Assembly: GCF_023973825.1 (NCBI RefSeq)
Contig: NC_090115.1
Coordinates: forward strand, 248,001-312,000
From: Plasmodium brasilianum
Lineage: Eukaryota > Apicomplexa > Aconoidasida > Haemosporida > Plasmodiidae
DNA: 64,000 nt
Direction of reading: 5' to 3'
Position numbers and translations under genes: made by a program
Part shown: positions 34,301 to 46,718 of the stretch, piece after piece
How positions within the stretch are numbered: position 1 is the first letter of the stretch
How the letters are laid out: each line of letters opens with the position of its first letter
Notes under the pieces: generated by a model
The model's input: the letters and a program-made list of their open reading frames with translations, nothing else
Told to the model about the DNA's origin: nothing
The model's database searches: none

Positions 34301-37300
34301 TATTTTTAAAAAAATCAAAATAGTAATTTACATTAAATACATTATTATTCAAATCCAGGTAGCTATTATGTATTTTATCTTTCCACTTTAACCATAAATT
34401 CTCAAATTTATCCGCACTGCTTTTGGCTGCATCTATAATATACTGATTATGTGATATATCTGGATTAAAATCAAGACAATTCTTATAAATTAACTTCATG
34501 TCTAAATAAAAATCCTCTGGTTTTTTGTATATCCCTTCTGATAATTTTTTCGAAACTGTTAAATAATCCATAGGTTTCTTTATCTTTTCTTTATACTCTC
34601 TCTTTATCGTTTCATTGATGTTTTTGTCCTCCAAAACAGGAATTCGAAAATAAACAGAGTTACTATCACTCTTTAGTAGTTTCAAAACATTATCTCTTAA
34701 CATTTTTTCCCATTGATTTAATGTCCTTTTGACCTCAGCCTTTCCTCCTATCTTATCACTCGACATGTTGACTACACCAACCCCACTTGTACTCACACCT
34801 TTGCGGCTAATTCCATCGCAGCCACTAATCCAATCGAAGCCGCTTATCCCACTAATATCCTCACATTCTTCTTCACCCCTTTTCCCCTTCAAATGATACC
34901 TCGTTGTTTCCCCCCACTTGTCTCCACGATCGATATCATCATCCTTCTCATGCTTCTGTTGTACCATCTCCTCTTTCTCTGCTTCCATTTCACTGTTCCT
35001 GATACCCTCTCGGATAGAGTCCTTCCTTTCCCTTCTTTTTCTAAGTGGAGCAAAACTGCTATCCACTTGAGTGTTTTGTACAACATCCTTATACACTTCC
35101 CCCCTTCCGTAAGCTTTTCCGTTACTGCTATTGCTGCTTATGTTTAGTTGCTCATTTGGGCGTTCGTTTAAACGTTCATCGACATACCAGATCGAATCCT
35201 CCATAGCATGCTCAGTAGCATCACCACCCATATGGTTATCATCTTTACTTGCATTTCCAAAGGATACACTGCTCAGTCTTAGTTTCAATCTAAAGGATGA
35301 CGAACCTACTGTGTTAGATTGTTCACCCCTACATACAGTGCTAACTTCACCTTTAGATAGCACATCTACACCTATAGGTGTTTCCCCTTCGGCAATATCT
35401 ATGGACATATCTCTTCCTTTGAGCACTTCAAACATTTCACTGTCGAATGGTTCTTCATATATTCCTTCTTTCGATTCAATATCCTCCTGTTCTTCCTCCT
35501 CCTTCAGTCTTAACAAAGAAATGCTTTGTTTTAATTTATTGTATCTTGTATTCCTTCCTTCTCTACCTCTACTATCTAAGGTATATCTATCGCCTCCAAC
35601 TCCGCTTTTAGATTCCGTTTTACCTTCCGCTCTACTTTCACTTCTTCCACTCACCTGCGTGAACATTTTTGCAAAAAATTTTTCCTCCTCACTGTTGTAT
35701 TCCATTTGCATATTGACAAACTTCTTTGCTTCCTTTGTCCCTCTGATGGACACCAAAAGTTTATAAAATTCATTTTCATAATCTTTTAATGCTTTTGTTC
35801 GTAAGTTGAATAAATGCATTTTTTCCTTTTCATCCTCTGTTTGTTCAATGACTTTTTTAATACTATTGAAAATTATAAGCATATCTTCATTAAACTCTTT
35901 TTCGTCTTTGTACATATCATAATGAAGTTTATTATACATAATGTCTATATTTATATGATTCATATATGGGGCAATATCCTTTTTTAATTTATATTCATCT
36001 GTTTCGCCCTTTCTTTGATCATTTGTCCTACTCTGCATTATACTTTTCGTTTCTTTTTTTTCCTTCTCTCTATCAATGCCTCCTTGGGTATGTTCTATTC
36101 CCGCATCGATAGATTCGATTCCCCCTTGGACCAGTACCTCCCCTCCAGCAACTTTTGCCTGAACCCTGTCTGCTTTTGCCTCAATCCCATCCAATTTTGC
36201 CTCAATCCCATCCGATTTTGCCTCAATCCCATCCGATTTTGCCTCAATCCCATCCGATTTTGCCTCAATCCCATCCGATTTTGCCTCAATCCCATCCGCT
36301 TCTGCCTCTACCCCTCCCTTCCTTCCGAAATAAACATCTGCATAATCGTCGGCATAACTGATTCTATCGAATATCTGCTTTCTCCTCATGTTGTCCAGAA
36401 CTTGTGATAATCTTCTCTTGATGCTTCTATTTAATGATGATTGATTTTGTTTACCACCTTGTATGTTTATCACTGCGCTTGCCTTACCGCGCCTCATCTG
36501 GTAGTTGCTCTTCATTCCGTTACTAATGTTATTGTTACTACTGTAGTTAATACTATTATGGTTAATACTATTGTTAACACCTCTACTGGTGTTACTATTA
36601 CCACTCCTTTTATTACTTTTATTGCTGTGTTCGTTTATGTCAGAATCCACGAAGGCGCTCATAGTGGGGTTACTGCTGTTTCCATCCTCTCTTTTCTTCC
36701 TCAAATCATAGCAATTTTCATCTAACAGCAACACACTACTTTCCTTCAAGATCTCCTCTTCACCTCGTTCAGTTAAATCATTTATACCACAAACTTGAAA
36801 GGTGGATACTTCTCCCACCTTTGGAGTTATAACTGGAAATTCCTCATTAGAGACAAGCACATCACTCGGGAGAAGTATATCACTCGGTAGAAGTACATCA
36901 CTAGGGAGAAGTACATCACTTGGGAGTAGCATAGCATTTGATAGAATATCTTCCTTCGAGAGAATGACTTCATTTTGAATTCCTCCATGTGTGCATTCAC
37001 TCTTCATTTCGTTTTTCATCTTGGTGTTGTTCCCTTTTTTACTTTTTATTGATACCTCTTCTACCTTTACGTGTTCTATCCTATTCTCTTTACGAGTAGA
37101 AATACGTGTAACACTATTTTGTTCTTCATATTTCCCCCCATTTTCTTGTGTTTCATGGGCTATTTCTACACCATCTGTCCTTTTCCCTCTTGTCCTTTTA
37201 CTACTTTGACTGTATGGATAATAAAGATAATTGCTATCATACGTATTACTACTCTGCCTCCTGAGTAACATACTTGATCTTGTTCTGTTTTCTTTCCTTT

Positions 37301-38018
37301 TTGTATGTAATAGAACTTCCTCAGTGTTGTCATCTTCGTCATTCCCTTCACCTTGACCCTTCCCATTTCCTCTTTCTTTGTCCTTACACACTTCTACATG
37401 CATATCGTCATGAGTTTTATTTATCTGACTATTCTTCTTCTTATATTTAGAATTATTTTTTTTAATGCCTCCTTTTTTAATTGTTTCACTACATTCTATC
37501 ACCTCGTTTTCTTCTTCAACACAAACTGATAAGATGGCCTTTGAATTCTTTTTACTTTTCCCATCATTGTTCCAGTTGCTGCTTTTTCTTCTACACCTAT
37601 TGACATCACCTCCATTGCAGTCCCTACTTTCATCTCCATCCCTGTTTCCACTTTTATTCCTATCCCCATTATCCTCCTTCGCATTGTCCCCCTTCCAATT
37701 TTCAACTTTCTCTTCTTTTCCATTTTTTCCTAAATTGTTCCATGCCATTTCTTCCTTGTAGTCTTTCCTAAAACCTCTATCACTCTCCCTCCCCCTCTGC
37801 TCATTAACTAGTTTTATTGCCTTTTCTTCCTTTTTGTTGTTATATTTCTTTCTCACTACATTATCTTCAACCTTATTCCATGGAAAATCAATACTACAGT
37901 TTTCATTTCCACTATTCCTACTTATTCTCCTATCATCATTTTTTCCCTTTGTTTTACTATTGTTCTCTTCGATGTCTTTTTGTTTTGTTTTTTCTCTTAG
38001 ACTCCTCCTGGTTTCCAT
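31349..38018 (-). CDS. Very large bromodomain protein
   Basis: Bromodomains bind acetyl-lysine on histones; this is presumably a nuclear chromatin reader. Exons 38018-31618 and 31432-31349 (donor GTATGC, acceptor CCACAG, phase 0). Seen: about 1100 disordered residues with LLPSDV and DGIEAKS repeats; one bromodomain at about 1100-1215 (WEKMLRDNVLKLL, KPMDYLTVSKKL, and IYKNCLDFNPD, where the Asn is the acetyl-lysine contact in the family); then about 900 residues with QMDK repeats, Ser/Asn tracts and VVEAERGITSK repeats, ending in a folded-looking tail. The frame switches at the poly-A run 34276-34295, just after the bromodomain. Joined length is about 2160 aa; two separate genes are the alternative, but a stop-to-start overlap inside a lysine run makes that unlikely. 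Confidence 0.82.
34276..34295 (-). other. Poly-A frame switch in the bromodomain gene
   Basis: A 20-base A-run follows FFKNSM. One added A (or two removed) joins the lysine run to YSSIYALWMNYLISNKINF, the frame of the 900-residue C-terminal half. Confidence 0.78.
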
Positions 38019-39308
38019 GTAGACGTGCTATAGTTGTATGCTACGTATAGATATGCGCATGCGTACATAAGTATACCTATGCGTATATGTATATATACAT
38101 ATATACATACACACATACACACATATATATATATATATATATAAATATATGTAATGAAGAAATTAAAAAAAAAAAAAAAAAAAAAGATACATGCATGCAC
38201 GTTGGGATGCTCATGTAAATAACTGCACATACGTATACGCAAGTACATAATGTACAATCGTGGACATGTAATTATATAATGTACTGCAAAATTTATTATA
38301 ACATGACTTGCTACGAATATAAATTCTTCTACTAAGCTATGCTTTTGTGTTATCTTAAAAAAAATATTTTTCACATGAATTGTTCATGCAGAATGTTACA
38401 GTTTTTTATTCCTCTTCATCAAATTTTTAAAAGTAAAAAAAGTATATAATGGTAATAAATTTTTCTTTTTTATAATTACAAAAAAATCTGCAAAAAAAAT
38501 TTATTTTTTTTGTAGTCACCGATGAGATTGTCAGAGTGGGTATAGAAAGAGGGTCTTCATGTGTACGCACGTGTGTATAATCGTACGTACTCACTTATGT
38601 ATACTTGTACATAATCATTTATGTATACTTGTACATAATCATTTATGTATACTTGTACATAATCATTTATGTATACTTGTACATACTCACTTATGTATAC
38701 TTGTACATAATCACTTATGTATAATTGTACGTACTTACTTATGTATACTTGTACATACTCACTTATGTATACTTGTACGTACTTACTTATGTATACTTGT
38801 ACATACTCACTTATGTATACTTGTACGTACTTACTTATGTATACTTGTACATACTTACTTATGTAAGTTTGTATGTACTTCTTCATGCATGTTCCTACCC
38901 ACGATCGTATGTATTGTAAGCATTAAGGAGTATTCTTGCTGAAACGCGTATTTACATGTATGTATCAAAGAGAACGCATTATGATTAAAAAATTTATTTG
39001 AATTAATATCAAAAAGCATGAAAAAAAAAAAAAAAATACTAATAATAATAATAAAGATAAAATGAAAAAAAAAAAAAAAAAATAAATAAAAAAATTAAGT
39101 GGAAACTTAAAATGGGGGCATCTTCACATATATTTAAAATGCACAACAGGGGATAAAGGTCAGGTAAAAATACATATTGTTCACAAAACCCTTCCGAATA
39201 TAGGCACATATAAACATAAACATATGAACAAGTACATGTAAGAGTGCATATATAAATACAGATTTATATATACGTAACCTGCGTGAGCATCAGCATCCAT
39301 TTAATTAC

Positions 39309-39342
<34 letters not shown>

Positions 39343-40079
39343 TATTTGTACACGTTCACCTAATCACGATTGCCCATGTGATATGTATATACAAAAATAG
39401 ATATGAACATATATATATGAGCATATGCATAAACATATACATACATAAAAACATATAAACATATAAACATTTATTTATATATATAAACATATATGTAATA
39501 TTATCTACATATGCATGTATGCAAATTTTCGTACAGGTGTTTTTCATATCATTTTATGTACATTTATAAGTAATTACGCGTACAAACATTTATATGGATA
39601 TATAATATATATATATATATATAAATATATATATACATTGATATATACATTTATATATACATTTATATATACATGTAATATACTTCTATATATACATTGA
39701 TATATACATGTAATATACTTCTATATATACATTGATGTATACATGTAATATACTTCTATATATACATTGATGTATACATGTAATATACTTCTATATATAC
39801 ATTGATATATACATGTAATATACTTTTATATATACATTTATATATACATGTAATATATTTTTATATATAAATTGATATATACATTTATATATACATGTAA
39901 TCTACTTTTATATATACATGTAATATTCATTTATATATGTATAAAATTTGTGCTTTTGTATATTTGTAGTGCATTCGTTTTGCTGAAATATGTTCAGATG
40001 CTGTGAATGCATACGTAACGAACACTTTAATGTATGCGGCTATTTTATGCATATATATACATATATTTAATATATATAT

Positions 40080-40112
<33 letters not shown>

Positions 40113-40287
40113 GTACACGAACATGTATGCATCGTTTAAGTGTTTTTGTTTTGTACTATTTTTTTTTTTTTTTTTAAGTTTATTAACACGTTCATGTGTT
40201 CATAAATTTTATCCTATTTTTATTCTTGGGTATTTCTTTATTTCTGTATTTTTTAACCACCTACTGCATTTATTTCGTGCGTATTTT

Positions 40288-40322
<35 letters not shown>

Positions 40323-40640
40323 CGTTGTTTTAACACTTCACAGTTATTTTTTTCTTTTTAATTTTTTAAGCCAATTTACGCCGAAACGGAATTTATGGCA
40401 CAACAAATTCATGCCTCAGCTGATATGTGCAGGATTAAAATTGTTGCATAATGAAATTATGCCATAACAATATAAATTTTTTTTTTTTTTTTTTTTTTTA
40501 TTTCTTCAAACCATCTTGTACATATTAACCTCTAATACAAGTGTGCATATGCCTCTAACATACATGTTTGTGGTACATGCATAACATTTGATACAGTCGC
40601 TTATATGTACCATTTTACATAAGGTATATTATATAAAAGC
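38019..40640. promoter_or_regulatory. Divergent intergenic region, bromodomain gene / RPB9
   Basis: Shared upstream region of two divergent transcription-related genes. Contains a 24-bp array (ATTTATGTATACTTGTACAT + AATC) at about 38585-38875, a 35-bp array built on TTGATGTATACATGTAATAT at about 39650-39930, (TA)n tracts and several A/T runs. No promoter element can be assigned from sequence alone. Confidence 0.6.
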
Positions 40641-40837
40641 ATGGCTGAAGTGACTTTCTGTGAAGAGTGTAATAATATCTTATACTCCAGGAGTGATCGA
40701 AAAAACAAAAAGCTAATATATGTATGTAGGAGTTGCGAGTACATATCACATAAACAAAATGAAGAGAATAACATAGTTGCTAGGATAAACTATAACTACA
40801 ACAGGAAGTAAGAACAGCAGTTGAAATATTTAATTAG

Positions 40838-40869
<32 letters not shown>

Positions 40870-41004
40870 CATATGGCATATCCGTGTGTAGGTGTTCGCT
40901 TTGCATACATGCACTTTTACCACATGTACGTATATGTGCATATGCACTAGTGTACGTGTAATATATGTTGCTGGGGATTCATTCCCCATAAGAACGATAC
41001 ATAG

Positions 41005-41038
<34 letters not shown>

Positions 41039-41655
41039 CGTCATAAAAACTTTATTTTTTTATTTTATTTTTTTTTACGTTTTCCCCCTTCAGAGAAGAT
41101 ATATACATTCACCCCGAAACGAAAAACGACCCCGCGCTAGGTCGAGTACGTGACTGGACGTGCAAACAATGCGGAAACAACGAAGCGGTATTTTTGCAGT
41201 TACCAGAAAAGATCAGTTACAACCCTATGGCATTGATTTATGTGTGTACTGATAAGCATTGTCATTACTGGGAGAAAGAAATACAGCCTATGAGTGAAGA
41301 CCAGTTATATAATAGAAGTGATCTGTCCACAGATTCATCCGAGGAAAGAGAGTTGAGAACATACGTTAAACAGGAGATAGGTGTAGAAGTAGATGAAAAA
41401 GAAGGAAATAAAAAAAAGAGGAAGAAATTGAAAAAAGTAAATGCTGATAATGGGGAGGAAATAAAAGAAGCAGAACAAGAAGATGGCGATAAGAATGAGA
41501 ATGTGGATGAAGACGAGGATGAGGAAAAAAAAGAAGAAAATCGACTGAAACAGGAGCTATACAATATAATAAAGACAAATGAAAAAGAGCATAGTGAACA
41601 TATAGACATAAAGGAGGAAAATGAAAGTGATGTAGATGAGTATTTTTGTGAATAA
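40641..41655 (+). CDS. RPB9: RNA polymerase II subunit RPB9
   Basis: Small zinc subunit of RNA polymerase II (start-site choice, elongation, fidelity). Two exons: 40641-40807 and 41094-41655, joined in phase 2 (donor GTAAGA, acceptor CCCTTCAG). Seen: Zn1 ribbon FCEECNNIL...YVCRSCEY; Zn2 WTCKQCGNNEAVFLQ...MALIYVCTDKHCHYW with the conserved linker. The recognised protein ends near residue 130 (KEIQPMSEDQLYNRSDLS), where yeast RPB9 (about 122 aa) stops; here about 110 further residues follow, dominated by Glu, Asp and Lys. Exon 1 alone would end at a stop six bases after the true splice site, so it is easily missed. Confidence 0.93.
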
Positions 41656-41776
41656 CAGAAAAAGAAAAGCAAGAGGAATTTATTTTAACAAAATTACAAT
41701 AATGTATTTGCGTTATATGTGCGTATTAGCCATTCGATATGATGTTATATATTTATCCATGCATATACATACATAT

Positions 41777-41812
<36 letters not shown>

Positions 41813-42677
41813 TTATATTTTTTTTTTGTCGTGATTGGCTCACCGGTGGATACATGTACATATACCTACTCAGTTGCGCACATACATATTTATCATGCAC
41901 AGCTTGCGCTTCTGCCTTTTTTCCTACCCCCTTTTTTTTTTTAATGTAATAGCTTATTCGTTTTGTAAAAAATTTTTTTAAGTTTGTGTAAATCATCCTT
42001 TTTAAATTGAAAAAATAAAATAAAATAAAATAAATAAAATGAAACAAACAAACAAATAAATAAAATGAAACAAATAAATAAAATGAAACAAATGAACAAA
42101 ATATGTCGAATATACCGAATAATCAAAATAAATAAAATAACTGAATATAATATAAATTAACACAGCACCGTGGTTACAAAAACATCAAAAAAAAGCGCTG
42201 TTCCCCTTTGTCAAGAGTGAAATAATATTGATATTTTATTTATTTATTTTTTTTTTTTTTTACGTATGTTTGATCTCTATACATTTCTGAACATTTATAC
42301 TTCTTATTTCTTCTGTACTATATTGTAAGCTATATAAACGCTACACACGTATTAGCAGATAACATATACATCATCACTTACCATACCAATAAATGTGAAA
42401 CTTTATTTAAATACATTTCAAAATGTTATATTATAACATTTCTTATAACTGTTATGTTGTTCTTCTAAACCTCATGGTCATCCATTTTTACCTAGTATTC
42501 TAATGTTCGTCTTTTTAACACCTTCATCATTAGTTAAGTTTTATTTCACCAAAGTATTTGCCTGACCTTGTCAGATATATCTGTACATATGAATAATATG
42601 CAAATGCATTTGCACACATGCGTATGTGTAGCTAAGGACGACTCTGCCATTACCGACTTCATATCCTTCACCGCCTC
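41656..42677. other. Intergenic spacer between convergent genes
   Basis: 3' flanks of RPB9 and ERV1. TA microsatellite at 41768-41813, AAATAAAATGAAACAAATAA-type array at 42010-42100, T-run at 42241-42260. No gene seen. Confidence 0.7.
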
Positions 42678-43094
42678 TCATTCCACTGTCCGGTACCTTT
42701 CAATTATATGTTGAATATCATCACATGGAAATATGTCCTTTCCTATCTCTTCATTCACCTTATTATGCAAGTTAAAAATGAATTCTGAAAAGCTTATTTT
42801 ATTATCACAATTCAGCTTGTAGTTTTTCAAAATTTGAAATAGGTCCAGTTTACATATATGACAAGGATACAAATTTGAAAAAGCATAAAAAAATTTAGTA
42901 TGTTTTATTTTCTCCTCTTCTGTTGGCTCGTTCGGATAATTTGCGGATATGGTATGTAAAATTAGCCATGATGCTCTTCCTATTTCTTCCCTGTCAGGTG
43001 GAAATGTGTTTTGTTTTTTTGAATTTTTATTTTCATAAAATTTTAATTTCCCCCTGTTGTTGCAGGAATGTTCGTAGCATTTTTCTACCTCCAT
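42678..43094 (-). CDS. ERV1: FAD-linked sulfhydryl oxidase ERV1
   Basis: Erv1/ALR flavoprotein that reoxidises the disulfide relay of the mitochondrial intermembrane space; malaria parasites are described as lacking a clear Mia40 partner. Seen: REEIGRASWLILHTISANYP (FAD-binding helix, residues 36-55), the active-site YPCHIC (C78, C81), the structural cysteine C96 in NCDNKISFSEF, the FAD motif HNKVNEEIGK, and C124. An N-terminal pair C6 and C11 could serve as shuttle cysteines. Single exon, 138 aa. Divergently arranged to the eEFSec gene. Confidence 0.93.
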   Translation of the reverse strand: MEVEKCYEHSCNNRGKLKFYENKNSKKQNTFPPDREEIGRASWLILHTISANYPNEPTEEEKIKHTKFFYAFSNLYPCHICKLDLFQILKNYKLNCDNKISFSEFIFNLHNKVNEEIGKDIFPCDDIQHIIERYRTVE

Positions 43095-44314
43095 TTTTTT
43101 TTAATTTTATACAATAGGCTCTTTCTTGCCTTTATTTTGCCTTCGCAAACGATTGTGAAAACGCCTGGAAAAAAAAAAATTTAAATATCTTCAAAAAGGA
43201 TGTGATATGAGCGCGTACACGTAATGTACAATGTATTGCATAATGTATTGTATAATGTGATGCATAATGTGATGCATAATGTAATGTATAATGTATTGTA
43301 TAATGTGATGCATAAGGTAATGTATAATGTATATATATATTTTATTTTTTTTTTCCTTCTTTGCTTTATGCAAGTACATTTTGTTCTTTCTCTCGTTACA
43401 TATGTGAGGCATAACCTTTTTCTATGCTCAATTCAGGGGCGTGTATATAAATTTTCACGTTTCCTTAAAAATTTGTGAGAGCAAAACGAACATTTCGCCT
43501 GAACAAGTCATATATACACATACAAATGTGCGCATATATATTTATATATACAAGCAAAATTTATGTATTTATGAGTATGATAAAACGTGTTAATAATAAC
43601 AAAATTTATGAGGATAGTAAACAAACCAACGCACTGTTAGGTACATAATTAAGTATACAAGGGTTAGCGTATCAAATAATAAAATGCACATAAAAAAAAA
43701 AAAAATAGGAACAGTGTAGGTAAAAAAAAAATATATGAACAGTGCAGGTAAAAAAAAAATATATGAACAGTGCAGGTAAAAAAAAATATATGAACAGGTA
43801 GGTAAAAAAAAATATATGAACAGTGTAGGTAAAAAAAAAATATATGAACAGTGTAGGTAAAAAAAAAAATATATGAACAGTGTAGGTAAAAAAAAAAATA
43901 TATGAACAGTGTAGGTAAAAAAAAAATATATGAACAGTGTAGGTAAAAAAAAAAAAATTCCTTCAAAAGTTTGAGAAAAGGAAAAAACTTGTTATAAAAA
44001 CGTTGAAGCAACCGTGACAAGGTGGTTCTCTGTATTGACGCTTCTACTTTTTCGAATTGCAAAATTGGTATATTTTTTTATTTTTTATTGTATGAGGCCT
44101 AGTTCAATCTTAAAGGCGCTTATTGAGGTATACCTTCCGCATATTACAACATAACTGTATATAATGGCTTCATCTTTTTAGACACTTTTTTCCTTAACAA
44201 GTACATATCATTTTATTAGTTATTCCATATTCCGCTATATATGGCAATTTTATAAATACGCATATGATTATATGTACCTTTTCATGATTACATAGCTCAC
44301 TTCAATCCGCATGA
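43095..44314. promoter_or_regulatory. Divergent intergenic region, ERV1 / eEFSec
   Basis: Contains an ATAATGTATTGCATAATGTG-like array (43220-43330) and a minisatellite of about 28 bp (GAACAGTGTAGGTAAAAAAA + ATATAT) at about 43705-43950. No coding segment recognised. Confidence 0.6.
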
Positions 44315-46686
44315 ATGATTAATGTAAATGTTGGCGTGTTGGGACATGTAGACTCAGGGAAAACAAGTTTGTGTAAATGCCTGAGTGAAACGTTAAGTAC
44401 ATGTGCATTAGATAAGCACAAACAAAGTCAGGAAAGAGGTATAACCATAGACCTAGGTTTTTCGTCCTTTTATATTAAAAAAAAAAATGCAAGTTGTTCC
44501 GTAAGGGTGGAGAGGAGAGTAACAAAAGGAATGATGAATGGAATGATGTACGCAGTGATGAAAGGAACGATGCATGTATTGATCATGGGAAAGGGGATGG
44601 AAGTGCCCTGACCGACCTGGGAACGAATAAACAAATGATCATATCGGGAGAGAACGGGTTAAGAAATAATTTTATTGCTTCTTCAAAAAATGAACGAGAT
44701 GAAGAAACAATTCAGGTATGTTTGGTCGATTGTCCTGGTCATCATTCCCTACTAAAATGCATTGTGATGGGAGCAGAAATAACAGATATAATTTTTCTAG
44801 TCATTGACATAAACAAAGGAATACAAAAACAAACCATCGAGTGCTTAGTTCTTTGTGAAATAGTAAGAAGTGATATTATTATAATATTAAACAAAATAGA
44901 CCTAATACCAATAAATGAAAGAGAAAAAAAAATAAAATTAATGAAAAAAAAAATTGAAGATGCGTTGAGTAAAACTCGTTTGAGGCATTTAAAATATTAT
45001 ATAATTAGCTTGTCAGCATATATTAAGAGGGATGACAACATGAATGATGGATGTGTAGAGCGTGGTTTGTGCAATAGGGGGAAAGAAGGGATAGAAGAAC
45101 AAGAAGATGAAGAAAGGAAAGAAGTGGAACTATATGTAGATGAATACAAAACGAACAATTATAAGAGAGAAAATTATATCTGCGCATCGGATGAAAAAGA
45201 TGACGAAATAAATTGCAGCCCACGCAAAGGGAAAAGGACACATCTCGTTAGCAAAAATGATGAAAATACTGGACCAAAAAAGTATGAGCAGAAGCATGAG
45301 CAAAAGTGTAAGAAAACGTATGAGCAAAATTATGCACACACATATGAACAAAATAGCACACGACGAAAGGAGGAAAGAAAAAGCTGTTTCGCGAATGTAG
45401 ATGCTCTTATAGACCTACTGTCCAGTATCGTGAGGATACCAGTGAAGACAAAGTGCACGTATGAAGAGTTTTATTTTCTTTTTGATCATTCTTTCGATAT
45501 TAAAGGAAAAGGAACAGCATACACAGGGACAGTGATTAGAGGAAGAATTAGAAATAACTGCAATATTGTTATATTGCCAATAAATGAAAAGGGGAAAATT
45601 AAGGAAATACAAACATTTAAAAAAAAGGTAGAAGAAGGAACAAAAGGAGATAGACTCTCTCTTTTAATTTCGAATAATAATTTGAAAAATACAAAAAAAA
45701 TAGAAAGAGGTATAATTGTTTTTGAAAAATCAAATATCTCCTATTTTTCCATATTTATTTGTAAGGTAAAGTTCGTTGAATTTTACAAAAAAAATATGAA
45801 CAATGCAGAACTGCTAACCTGTATAATAGGATTTTCCTCTTCTCCTTGTTACGGGTACTTTTTTAAAAAAATGGTAAATCAAAATGGCACAGCGCCAAAT
45901 GCGGAAGCCAATGCGAAAGTCAATGTGGCTATCAGTGGAACGTCGAATGTAACAGTCAACTCAACTAGTCAGTCGGAAGAGTGGGGGCATAAACCATTTG
46001 ATCGAAACGGACATTATGTGTTGGTTGATAAGATTAATTTCTTTACGCCGCAAAGGGACAGAGAAAGTGAAGGTAGTGAACATGGTAAAGGTAAGGATAA
46101 AAGTGAAAGAAGCGAACACGGGAAGGATGAGAGTGAAGAGGAAGAAGTCTACTTTTTAACAGTCATGAAGACGAAAATATACTGTTACACTAATGAAAAG
46201 TGCATATTTTTAAAAAACGATGATAAGCTAAACTGCCGAATATGTGTGTATGGGCATATTATAGACATGATTGATGATGATAGGCACCATAAAAAAAGTC
46301 CATTTATTGTTAATAAAAAACCAGCTTTAAACGAATATGAAGGTTTTGAAAATATGAAAATAATGAATGCAAAGGAAAAAATTGGATTAATTGAAAAGGT
46401 ATTTGATAATTTCACCCTGCTATGCAAGAATATTTTTACTTCGTCTAGTCAAATTACCCAATATTTGGATAAAAAAATTTATATTGTTAATTCATCTTAT
46501 CAAAATAATAAAAATGAATTCAAAATAGAATATATTGGTCGTATAACTAAACCTTTTGCAAAAAATGGTAAATTCTTTGCACAGTTTGATGAAGATATAT
46601 CTCATATTGAAAAAAACTGTAAATCGTTTATCGTTCTTATCAAATATTACAAGGACATATTGACAAAAAGGAAAATTTTCCTTTAA
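44315..46686 (+). CDS. EFSEC: Selenocysteine-specific elongation factor (eEFSec/SelB)
   Basis: GTPase that delivers selenocysteyl-tRNA to UGA codons; Plasmodium is known to have a small selenoproteome and this factor. Seen: G1 GHVDSGKT (residues 10-17), RGITIDLGFSSF (switch region), G3 DCPGHHS, G4 NKID, then the eEFSec domain 2 signature FDIKGKGTAYTGTVIRG, KGDRLSLLI and ERGIIVF, and a domain 4 ending with IGRITKPFAKNGKFFAQFD. Charged inserts lie between G2 and G3, after the G domain (about 100 residues) and before domain 4. The frame switches at the A-run 44477-44487: one extra A joins FYIKKK to KCKLFRKGGEESNKRNDEWN. An intron there is possible, but I see no good splice pair. Joined length is about 790 aa. 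Ends only 32 bp from the convergent gene's stop. Confidence 0.88.
44477..44487 (+). other. Poly-A frame switch within eEFSec
   Basis: An 11-base A-run at the point where the G1/G2 frame must change to the frame carrying DCPGH. Twelve (or nine) A residues would keep one frame. Confidence 0.75.
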
Positions 46687-46718
46687 TGTTATTCTTCCTG
46701 CCACTTGATTTCTTTTCA

